Origin: Muricea muricata
Lineage: Eukaryota; Cnidaria; Anthozoa; Malacalcyonacea; Plexauridae
Direction of reading: 5' to 3'
Assembly: GCA_963855995.1 (NCBI GenBank)
Contig: OY979724.1
Coordinates: 6,611,772 to 6,675,771 of the forward strand
DNA length: 64,000 nucleotides
The position numbers and the translations under genes are program-made. Positions 23,401 to 35,400 of the stretch are shown here, in pieces (the first letter of the stretch is position 1; each line of letters starts with the position of its first letter). The notes beneath the pieces were generated by a model that was not told the origin of the DNA, did no database searches, and saw only the letters and a program-made list of their open reading frames with translations.

Positions 23401-26400
23401 GCCTACGATCCTATCACCTTCGCTACGAACGACTTACTGTACAGTATAACTTGTAATGTCCGAACTCGCATCTTCGGGTTTCTAGACCGCTGCTCAACCA
23501 ATTGAGCTGTCCAGCCAACTGGGGTTGGTGGCGATTCTTATCCAGCTTAAGCGCAAAAAATATTTTCGTGACGACTTAAGCCCCGTACAGACGAGCAAGT
23601 TTTCCTTGACGAGTTTTATATGCTCGTGTGTGCGCGAAAAAAAAATTTTCCCTGACAAGGGGCCTGGTTTAAAAGGACACTTGCTCGTATGTACGTGCAA
23701 CAAGGAGCACTTGACAAGGGAATTTTTGTTTACGTACTTAATTCATGCGGCCTCGTAAAAGTTGTCAAGAAATATTGTCAAATTTCGCGTACAGAGGAAC
23801 ACACAAAACCCGTCAAGGAAAAACTGTTCGTCGTACACACGCGTAAGTAAACTAGTCGAGAAACCTGTCAAGGAAAACTTGTTCGTCTGTACGGGACTTT
23901 GATGCTTGTCTTTGAGGACGCGCAGTGTTTCAAGCAATCCCGACCTTGCAGGTAACTCAGTGTAAGAATTAGAGCATATATCAAAATAGAGAAATGTAAT
24001 GTTTGACACAACAACTACAAAGGAATTTCTGGTTTGTTGTATTAACTTTCTTTGTATGTCAATATACTGTATCTTAAGAACCAAGCGAATTGTGAAAAAA
24101 CTGTAAGAAGCCCTAATTTGTTGTTTACACAATCACCTAGAGAACTTACAAACCCTCCTCCTGAAAAATTTCATATATAACTTTCCAAGAGGTCTTAGCT
24201 TTTCTTAGGTCATCAACTAAAACGAAGAAAAAATACATCACATACAGTAGAAAACCATCTTTCAGCGCCGATACTTTAATAAGTCCTTCTGGTTTTTGTG
24301 CCAGATGCTATGCTATCGACTTGTTCACTCATTTCCGTTCACTGTTCACTTTCTTTGTTTACTTGTAGCCAAGCAGCGACTTGCAGCTATAATGCACAGA
24401 ATAGTCCAAGATGGCGTCGTAACATGAAACGCTTATGTGCATTAATTTATTTAGCGCCAATATAAAATGTTTTGTTTTTGAATGGACCAGCGATTGCTCG
24501 AATAGCGCAGGAACGAAGACATGTGGGTTGTAGGTTTGAAACGCCTATTGTCAACTGTTTTAGAATGATAGTTCATTATGTTGTTAGTTAATAGTCAGCT
24601 AGTTTAATTGTATAGCGTGACGGAAGTAGCCGCGGTATATTTCCAATTAGATTAGATAGCGTTAGTCAGTATAGTCGTGACTGTGCATGTTAGAGAGAGG
24701 ACGTTGTTAATAAAAGGGACATTACTACATTTAAATTCACCCATCGCTACTCGTTTGGTGCAGGTGTAAACCAAAGTACGTAAGTTCTATAGTTTTGATT
24801 GTTATATTTGTCATTGTTTAACTAGTTTTGTTGGTCATTGATACTGTTATTACTTAGTTAGTTAAATAGTTTTATTCACTGTCGTGTTTCAGTTCGAACA
24901 TACAATCCTTGTACCAACAATCCTTGTACCTACAATCATTGTATCTACGATTCTACAATTCATTCATCTAAAGTCATCCAGTCTACGCCTAACCTACAAG
25001 TCCCACATCGTGCCTTTCAACTGCAACCTATTATATTTGGCTACCATACCACGTTGCGTGACTTGTACAAAGGCCTCCTTTGTATTGAAATAAATTTGTT
25101 TGAAATATTTGTACATTGACTATTGCTGATTGTTGAGTTCGAATAATCATCTGTACCAATACCAACTGCAACCCCTGTGACTCTTGTATTTGGCAACCAG
25201 GAGTTACATGGGTGTTGATTCAAGCTTTATGTTGCGGGTTCGAATCTTGCCTTGACTTTTTCTTTTTTTTATTAACTTATTTTTTTCTCGACTTCTAGGG
25301 TTAGGGTTGGCTTTTAAGGTTAGAGTTAGGATTTGGGTTAGGGTAGGGGTTATTTCATCACTTAAGAAAATTCACGGACAAGTCCTGGTAACTAGGTGCT
25401 CTAGCGGATCTGAAATAGCCCTGACCACATAAAACATTAGGAACAGCATACAAATAACAAGTTTTTGGTAGTTGATTCGAATCCCATTCAACTGGCCTTT
25501 TTGAAAGTAGAACACTATTGCAGAGGGTAGTTTGGTCGGTTTGCGTGATGAATATTGCACTTTTAACGCATCGAATCAAGATCGGTCGCATATATTTAGG
25601 AAATTTGTTTATTATGGATGTTTTGGGCCTCGTCCACACGTATGCGGATATTTTTCGTAACGGAGAATTTTCCTGTTTTGCTCTTGCGTCAACACGTAAA
25701 CGGCGTTTTCGGCTGGACGGACGAAAACGAAGGTTTTCGAAAACGATGAAGTGCAATTGGGTCAAGTCTATAGCAATGGTCTTTAGCGACGCGGGTACTG
25801 TCTATGTTTCAAGATGATGGACCAGAAGTGTATGGCCAATTTACTTGGGTGGATTTAAAGTCTAATAGCATGCATTCAACTGCATGCTGCATGTGTTCAA
25901 CGTGCACGAAGAATATTTGAGAAAGCGAATAAATGTTAGTAAGTTGCTTTTCGTCTCAACGTTGCAAAAAAATCATTTTAAGACGTTTACAGTGCGTCTA
26001 CTATAAGTGGGGCTTAGACAACACTGACCAATCACAATCAACGAAAATAGAAAATCGCACAAAAACAATGTCAATTTTACAATAAGCATTCTAGTAATAA
26101 GCGTGAAATTTTAAAAAGTCAACGAGTGAACTAAAATCGTAAACTTTATTCGTCATACACTGATACACTACCTTTACACGACCTGCTTCTGGATCTATAT
26201 AAACCTCGTTATGTCAACAAGTGTGGTGGATTATATGCGAGTGTTATAGCAGAACTGTAAAGAAAAAGCCAGCTAGTCCACGGAGATTCTGGGTGATTTC
26301 AATTGATATCTATATACTTTATAAGTGATATCAATACAATTCTTATAAATCTGAGTAGCTATGAGCTCAGTTTTAGACTTACAGTATTATTAAAGTGTAG

Positions 26401-29400
26401 AGGTACATGTTAATAGCATTCTGATTTTACTCAAAATCATTGAAAATATTGAAATCTACACATGGGAATCCCACAATTTGTTTATAACAAGTTGTGCCTG
26501 TGCCAAATGTGTTGAAATATGAAAACAAGTTGTGAGCTGCCGTGAGTTTATAAAACTATTACAAGCTGGTCAAAAATTATGCCATATACAATATGCTATA
26601 ATATGATCATATAATTTTATTTTTCACAATAACATCTATAACATCATTGTGGTTTTAATGATATTTACAAACAAGCATATTCCTTAGGTTTATATATTGT
26701 GTCCTGTGTTTGCCGTGGAATTGAAAAGCGTAGATACATGTACGCCTAGCAAGCCTATTTTTTAGTACTTTTGTCGTATTGTTTTGGTAACGGTATCAGC
26801 AATAACAGCGTAAAAGCTGGAAAACCAAAGTTTAAAACAGGAGAACAAACAATTTCCTGTAATGATTTGTGGAGCATGTAGTGCAGACTAATAGGTTATT
26901 CTACCAAATCACAACACACATCCGGGTTATCATGAGATGCGCACGCACCGCCGCGGATCAGTGCATTGTTTATCGCTGTTGGATCCAGTGCTTCCATTTT
27001 CAAGGAAATTTCCTTTTCTAAGGAAATTCTACTGTCGAAAAGGAAAGTCTAAGGAAGAGAAAAAATCTGAGGAAATCTAAGGAAATCTAAATTTTTTTTT
27101 GAAAAACATAAATATTCATTAAAAGTACATTAAAACAAAAGAAGTTTTCGCTATTTTCTCAAATTTTGAATAAATTTACTAAATTATTTACTGATTATGT
27201 CATTATGTTGACTGTGTTTAGTTAAAAATCTGTTTTGAACTTTTTCCTTCCGTTTTCGAAAACTTCCGAAAGATTTTTGAGCGATGGAATTTAGTAGCTT
27301 TGGGCGCCAAAGTGAGCAAAACGCTGTGAATAGTTTTTTTAAAAAAACAGTCACTGTAAAAAGTTGATGAAGTTTGCGCACACAGTCATGTCAGATTTCG
27401 AGGGGCCATCGTTGGCAAATGGCAATGGCAGATGATCTTAAATAAATGTTGTAACAAGTATTTCATTTTAAACTGTAAAAAAGCTTGCGGTTTTTAGCAA
27501 ACCCACTTCTTGCTATTTTTGAGGCAATTTTGTGCCTTTGGAATTAATTAAATCCTTTGTTTTGGCTCGTGTTTTGCCTCAAAATCACCGAAAAGGCTGA
27601 AAGCGGCATAACGAATTTCCAGGAAACTTCCAGGAAATTTGAAGGACATTTTAAGGATTTAAAGGAAATCTTGAGGGCAAAAATGAGAAATTTTGGTTTT
27701 CAAAAATGGAAGCACTGGTTGGATCAACATGTGACTTGCTTTCAGGAGCATTTCTGTCGTTAATTTGTATCCCTAGTTTACGAAATTTATTGTATATTTC
27801 AGGTAGGTACATGTGTTCGTTTCTGATTTCCTTATTTTATCGATGTAGTAGACGAGTTCTGCTATATTGTCCTTTACAACGTTGAATTGCCGGTTTTGTG
27901 ACGTGTCACATTGCCAAGCTCGGTTGCTTGCAGGACGTGTCCTGTATCTACCGCTTAAACTCAGACGAGTGTAAGACGTGTCTTCGCTCCTTCTTATTGG
28001 GCTTGTACACATAAGTGCCCACTTAGCCTTCACACCTATCTGTTTAGGTCATGGAGCAAACGAGAGCTGTCAGAGTTGAATCTGAAGCTAATGCCGACCT
28101 CGAAAGCGGTCCTTCTACGAGCCAGTTAAAAAATATGTTTAAAGAATTGCTCGATGAGACTAAGCAGGATATCTTGACACAGGTCCAGGATAATATTAAT
28201 CAAATTTATTCAGATTTTGAAATGGTTACACTTGATAATGAAGTGGCAGGCTCCCTTGCAGGAGTTTCTGACCCTGGCCTCACGGATAAAATTGAAAGCT
28301 TTGTGCAACCGGTACAGGCTGATACGTTGCCTGACGATTAGGGCAGTTCAAGTGTAGATGCGTCCTTTCAGAACTTTGGCAAACGAACTTTGGCAGACGA
28401 GTTTTCTGTGTCTGAACGAACATCTGCCCCTATTTCTATAGGCTTAACTGAGATTGGTAATGGTCTTTTAAAGGATAAACTGCCCAAAGAAAAATTACAG
28501 GAGGTGCAACCCAAATATGTCAGACCAGAAAATTGCCCCAATTTGGTTCCTCCTAAAGTGAACAAACAGATTTGGCAGCAAATGCGTCAAGACACTAGAA
28601 ATACTGACTCTGCTCTACAGAAAGCTCAAGGGCTAATGATTGCAGGCCTTTGTGCTGTTCTCGAAGTATGTAATAAATCCGTTGGGGACCAGAAACGCAT
28701 CCTTACTCATTCTGCTGTCTTACTTCTTGCGGCAAATAGAGAATTTAACCTAAAACGTAGAGACTTAATTCGGCCCGATTTAAACAAGCATTATGGCTCA
28801 TTGCGTAATCCCTCTGTGGCTATATCAACCCAGTTGTTTGGGGATGATCTTAACAAGGAAGTGGAAGAGGTTACAAAATCTAATAAACTTAGAGGTAAAG
28901 TTACCTCTAAACCACATTCCAATGATCGATTCGAGCCCTATAAGTTATCCTGTGGCAGGGGCACTCGTGGGCGTGGCCGTTTTCATCAGCCCACTGGCCG
29001 AGGCCGAGCACGTTCTTTTTTAGGCGCAGGCCGGGGTCAAACCCGGCCACCATCCAATCCACCCAAGACCCCATACACCAAAAGTCAGTAGGATCACCAA
29101 ATACGGTAAGTAATGATCTTGCCTCTATTATTGATAATCAACCTCCATTTTCAGCGGGGAGTTTAAAACATTGTGTGCATGCATGGGCAGAAATTACATC
29201 AGACCCATTTATCCTGGATGCTGTTACCCACTGTCACATTGAGTTTGATGCTCTGCCTGGTTCCAATATTAATAAGACTAAGCCCTATTTCACTTTTAAT
29301 AAGTCTGAGCAATTGATCATTGATGCTGAGATTGCAAAATTTCTTCAAAAAGGAATAATTAAGCTGTCAGCCTCAGAACCTGGTGAAGTTATCTCACCAA

Positions 29401-32400
29401 TTTTCATTACTCCCAAAAAAGATGGGTCTAGTAGAGCAATATTTAACCTTAAAGGTTTGAATGAATTTGTGTCCTATCACCATTTTAAGATGGATACTCA
29501 AGAAACGGCTATTAAGCTCATGAGGCCAGGATGTTTTATGACATCCATTGACCTTAAAGATGCATATTATTCCATTCCAGTTGCACCTGAGTGCCAAAGT
29601 ATCTTAAATTCGTCTGGAAAGAAACATTATATTGTTTCACTTGTTTACCTATGGGCTTGACTAGTAGTCCTCGTATATTTACTAAGGTGCTGAAGCCCGT
29701 TTTTGCGTCATTACGAACTAAATTTGGCCACACCTGCTTAGGATATATAGATGATTCTCTTTATATGGAAGACACACAGGAAGATTGCCTGTGGGCCACA
29801 TTGCATGCTGTTCAGCTCATCAGTAAATTAGGGTTTCAGATTCATCCAGAAAAGTCTGTTCTTATGCCCACTCAGTGTATTGAATTCCTGGGTTTTCTAC
29901 TAGATTCTACTTCCATGACGGTAAGACTTACCTCCCCTAAAAGGGATAAACTTGTGCAGATGTGTCAAAAATTTCTACAGCCCAACAAATTATACACCAT
30001 TCGTCAAGTGGCATCATTAATTGGGTCATTAGTTTCTTCGTTTCCTGGGGTTGAGTTTGGTCCCCTGCATTATCGTGCTTTGGAGGCAGACAAAGATTCT
30101 CACCTCCGAATGCATCAAGGTCATTTTGATGCATTAATGTCTCTTTCGGCTGGGAGTTTAGAAGACTTAAATTGGTGGGTATTCCACTTCCCATCTGCCA
30201 GTAAGAATATTTACCATTCCCCACCCAATCTAATATTACACACTGATGCATCAGGCATTGGCTGGGGTGCTACGCCAAGTAATGGGAGTACTACACGCGG
30301 TATTTGGTCCCAAACTGAGGCTTCTCGGCATATCAATTACCTTGAGTTACAGTCTGTTTATTTGGCCCTCTCATCATTGTTAAATAATGAAACGAATGTT
30401 CATGTTCGTGTTATGTGCGATAATGCTACTGCAGTGACTTATATCAACGAGATGGGTGGATGTAAGTCTGAGCAGTGTAATTCTGTTGCTAAATTGATTT
30501 GGAATTGGGCCATTGCCCGACGTATTTGGGTGTCAGCAGCTCACGTTGCTGGATCGGCCAACATTAATGCTGACCATTTGTCCCGCAATGTTAATTTAAA
30601 TTTAGAATGGATGTTGTCGACTGCTACGTTTCAAGCTATTGTTAACATGTTTGGTCAGCCTGACATCGACCTTTTCGCTAGCAGACTGAATGCCCAACTT
30701 GAGACGTATGTCTCATGGCAACCAGACCCAAAGGCGAAATATATAGATGCCTTCTCGATTGTATGGTCAGGTTTCTTTTACGCTTTTCCACCATTTTGCC
30801 TTGCCTCTAGATGTGTACAGAAAATTATACAAGACAAAGCAACAGGAATTCTAGTAATTCCGTTATGGCCAACACAACGGTTTTTCTCCGTGGTGCTCAG
30901 CCTGCTGATGGAAGTGCCACGTATGCTCAACGTGACTCGTCACAACTAGGTTCATTCTACCTTGGCGGGTCCTCATCCACTTCAGGATCAACTGAAGCTC
31001 CTGGTATGCAAATTATCCGGCGATCCTTGGAGGACGCAGACATTCCACCAGACGTTACTGACGTCATCATGCATTCCTGGCGACGCAGTACTCACAAACA
31101 GTATGATCACTACATCGCAAAATGGGTGCAGTTTTGTAGTCAAGGGACGGGTGATCCCCTGCGTCCCACTGTGAAAGGTCTATTGATGTTTCTACATTCA
31201 TCATACCGGAAAGGTATGACCTATTCGTCTCTTAATACAGCTCGGTCTGCAGTTTCGAATCTTGATTCTATCGGTAAACATTTTTTGGTTTCCAAATACC
31301 TCAAGGGCGTATTTCATGAAATTAAACCAGTTCCGAAATATCGTTCTATTTGGTCGGTCGATCCTGTGCTACATTATTTGTTTTCTTTATGGCCGTTAGA
31401 CAAGTTACCGCTCAAGGAACTTTCGCTCAAATTAGTATTACTGGTTGCTTTAACGACTGGACAGCGGTGTCAGACGTTGACATTTTTGGACGTCTCGGCG
31501 GAGTATATGGCTAAATCAGTGGATTGTTATCGTTTTTCTCTTACTGAACACATTAAGCAGGACAGACCGGGCAGGGTTTATGGAAGCCTATGTCTGTACA
31601 AATATACGGTTAAAGAACTATGTGTGTATGAAACTTTAGAATGTTATTTAAATGTCACTGCTAAGCTGAGATCTTCTACGAAGTTATTTGTGTCCTATAT
31701 TAAACCTTATGGTGCTGTGACAGCATCGACTATTGGACGATGGATTAAGACTTTGTTAGAGAAAGCTGGTGTTGATACAAAACAGTTTTCTGCTCACAGC
31801 ACTCGAAGTGCTTCGACTAGCAAAGGGCGGCTTCAATCCCAGTGGACATAATCTTAGCCACTGCGGGCTGGAAAGAAGAGTCTACATTTCGACGTTTTTA
31901 CAACAAGCCAGTGGCAGTTACAAATCAAATGAGTTTAGCTGTGTTAGACCGATAATTTTGATCGTAGTGTATGTTGTCTGTCAACTTATTAATATACAAA
32001 TTTCTCTTTTTACATTTGAGTGTTTCTATTCAATTTTGTGCTCACAGCTTTGAAATCTCATGATAACCCGGATGTGTGTAGTGTTTTGGTAGAATTAAAA
32101 ATTAAACGAGACTTACCTGAAGTTGAAGTTTGATTAAAATTCTGACAAATCACTACAGCACAGAAGGGTTAACATGCCCTTTTCTGTCCCATCTACGTTT
32201 TTCCGTCCCATGCAATTTAGTTGCTAGTTTGTGCTTTTAAGTGACCACAAAATCGTTGACTTCGAAAGCTGATCCGCGGCGGTGCGTGCGCATCTCATGT
32301 TAACCCTTCTGTGCTGTAGTGATTTGTCAGAATTTTAATCAAACTTCAACATCAGGTAAGTCTCGTTTAATTTTTAATTATATATAGGTTAAAGCCGAGG

Positions 32401-35400
32401 GGAGGTCTTTACAGTTAAAAAAAAACCGATACCCGAGGGCTTTAACTTGTTTATATGCTCATCAGACCATATTCTTTTGTTTTTCGGAGGCTTTCTCTAT
32501 ATTTTTTCTACAGGGTGTTCCAAAAAAACCCAAAAACTATTGAAATCACCTATTGTTAACATTTGAATGCCCTAGCACTTGTTAAAAAATTAAAATATCG
32601 TTGTAAAGTACTTTTGTTTTGCTGATGGGAATATTGATAAAAACCAGATTGAATAGGCTAAAATAACCCATGCATAAAATTTGATTGCATTTTTAACATG
32701 CTTTCGTAGGTTTAGTTTTTTTGTATAACACTGAGTATTAATATTAATTATGACGGTTATGTCAACAGTCTATCCACTCGTGGGTTCAATTTAGTGTTTT
32801 TGGGGGTTTTTTGGGACACCCTGTGCAGTGCGTTTCGTTGATTGTTTATGCATAAATCTTTTATGAATTGTGGAACTATTCAACTATATATTGAATAGGT
32901 TTAATTTCAATGGCTTGCCTTTTATGAGACATTCTGTATTGTTGTATTTGTAAAGGAAAGTTAATTCTGTTGTTGCAATTGTCAAGCCAACGCATCATGA
33001 ATTCATGTAAAATAGGCGTTCATGCAAAGCTAGATCGCGTAAATCTTGTCCTAATATCGTGCGGCCGGTCATGGACGACAGTGACAAAGAACTTTATCTG
33101 ATAACTCAGAAATAGCAGAAAGTGATGTAATATCAGGTGACGATATTAATATTAAATTTGAGTACAGATTTGATTGACTTATATTGATAAACGAATTTAT
33201 TATACAGTCTGTTTCTTTAGCAACTCGGTACAAAGACGAATGGGCGTTAAGGACTTCGAAGCTTGGCGTTCAAATAGAACGACTATGGGCATGGCTACGA
33301 TGACTTTACAGTATGTGTCGCCAGCCCAGCTCAATGATTCGATATCACTTTTTGAAGTTAGAACTCACTACATGGCTTGGTTTGCTTTACATAACGATAT
33401 AGTCTATGTACTGGATACTCTGTTCATTTGAAGATGTGTATAATACGTGGGCAATTAAGATTTGAAAGAGTTGAAGTATACGTTGAGCGAGTTTTGTTGT
33501 AATAAGCTGATTTTGAACTTAAAGTTTTCTGAGGTTATTATTTTCCGTAATAATCCAGTAGCCGGTTATTATTTTCCGTAATAACCCAGTAACCGGTTAT
33601 TATTTTCCGTAATAACACAGTAGCCGGTTATTATTTTTCGTAATAACCTTCAACCACGCATTTCCCCCGGAGAATTCAAATACCACCGCCTGCTTTTAGA
33701 ATCATGAAAGTCATTAAGAAGAAACTAAAAACCGAGGAAAAACAAAAGAATATGGTCTGATGAGTCTATAAAATGAAACACTCACCTTGGAGTCGTGTTC
33801 TTGCAGTGTCCAACGGAAAAAAGACTGATAATGATGTTATGCCACCCTGAAAAGTTTCCAAAAAGGTAAAAAGAAAATATTTAATTATTTTTATTCTGTT
33901 TAATCATAGTTAATAGAGTTGATAGATGAGTTGATTAGAATAACAATATATCTCATTATCTATGTTGGTCAACGTTTATGCAAAATATGGTTCTTCATCG
34001 TCACGTGTGTATTGTGTTTTTGCCAAATGCACCAATAGCAATTATCGAATTGCCCTACTGTTCAAGTCGCGGATGGCCAACTTTCCTAAAACGTTGTTAT
34101 TGGTCGGTTAGGTAAAAATACAATACGCACGTGACGATGAAGGACCTTATTTCTGCATAAACCAGAACAATAACATAGATAATGACTTATGTTGAAGTTC
34201 TAATGAATTTCCAAACCATCTAGTTCTATTAACTATGGTTTAATTCACCTGATATGAGCTGTGTGTTATTATATTTAGTACAGATGACGTCATCTGACGG
34301 CATCATATACAGGTTGTACAAAAAACACCCGCAAACTATTGAAAATGACCTATTGCCAGAATTTTAATGCCTAGCACTAATCAGACCAACGAGATCTTAA
34401 ATTATTGACAAACCCTTAAAGCAAGCAAAGTATTGTAATCTAGTTTAAAATGAACAAAAGAACATCAGGATAGATTGTTAATTGTTACTTACGCAATACC
34501 AGCATGCGCACGCTAATTTCAATTCCTGTTTTAACGTATGTACTGTACGCTACTGCGGAGGATGTATCAAATCGATTCCGAATAGACAGTTTAAACTTAA
34601 ATTGTGTACTACAACTATGCACACCTTATTCGGGGTATTTCTAGTTTTATATTTGCTGAAACTATCGGCTGGCAGAGGATACAATCGACATTTGCTCGGC
34701 TAAATGTGCGAAGTTTGCACAAGGATATTGCTATTTACAAGAATTACAAGACATGACGTTTGCTCGCCTAAACGTAACGCAAACAAACATAAAACAAAAC
34801 GTTCGATTGGTCACGGCTCATGACCGTGTTCATGAAATAGTAATACATGAGCCTTCGCATTATTTTGCACACTTCACGTTCAATTAGTGTTAGGCCATTG
34901 AAACTCCAACAGTAGAATGATAATTTTCCATACTTTGCGGGCATTTTGGTACACCCTGTACTTCCGCAACATCTTTCCACGTGGGACATGAAGTGCAAAG
35001 ACTCGACCCTCTTGTCATACTTTTTATCCTTCCCGCGCGATTGCGTTATTTGGCCCTTTAGCACCGTGATTGATTAACTAACACAGGGTATAAAAAAGGA
35101 GCCGTTAGAAATAAACTATTGTTTAATTTGAATACACGGAGCACTTTGCTAACAGTGCATAAATCTGTACTGGGCTTAATTTGCAATCTATAAATAAGAA
35201 GAGGGGGACGGGGCTTAGCAAAGTGCATTCAAATTATAACAATTATATGGTTGATTTTCAAAGCTTCTTTTTTATACACCGGCCCGTATTGGTTAATCCA
35301 TCATGGTGCTAAAGGACCAAGTGACGTAATGGACCAAATGATCTCTACAAAAAAGTTTTGTAGACCCTGTAGAAAGAGGCTGCACTAAATAAATTACACA

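Larger units (their letters stand above)
24217..26897. other. Intron sequence with simple repeats and a MITE
   Basis: Part of the 9.6-kb carrier intron 2. It holds a short tandem array of CAATCCTTGTAC-type units (24903-24960), telomere-like units (25296-25352) and a MITE (25628-25760). No other gene is supported. Confidence 0.45.
26898..32376 (+). mobile_element. DIRS tyrosine-recombinase retrotransposon, full length but decayed
   Basis: The left end (ATTCTACCAAATCACAACAC) returns inverted at the right (about 32268-32345). Before the right terminus, 32053-32175 reads as the reverse complement of the right end joined to the left end (the junction is GGTAGAAT/TAAAAATTAAACGAG). This is the internal complementary region of DIRS elements, which templates circle formation, and it fixes the borders at 26898 and 32376. 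Inside are Gag-like, reverse transcriptase/RNase H and tyrosine recombinase ORFs. There is no target duplication, as expected for this order. A MITE (26979-27728) lies in the 5' leader. One stop and two frameshifts break the ORFs. It sits in intron 2 of the carrier gene, antisense to it. Confidence 0.92.
32385..33770. repeat. Inverted pair around a mariner-like MITE
   Basis: CAGACCATATTCTTTTG (32465) returns inverted as CAAAAGAATATGGTCTG near 33745, next to the donor of carrier exon 2. Within it is the MITE at 32511-32823 and a minisatellite at 33534-33652. The pair may be the ends of an older element. Confidence 0.45.

Noticed and set aside
23882-23960. Minus-strand carrier exon ([20 protein letters not shown]) with its donor destroyed by a MITE
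   Set aside because: The true exon 3 at 24150-24216 joins exons 2 and 4 in exact phase and matches the family better, so this stretch is a chance ORF.
24521-24731. Possible solo LTR (TGTGGGTTG ... ATTACTACA)
   Set aside because: TG...CA ends and an AATAAA are present, but no second LTR, target duplication or coding region was seen.
33073-33116. Short plus [17 protein letters not shown]
   Set aside because: Fourteen codons with no splice or homology support.
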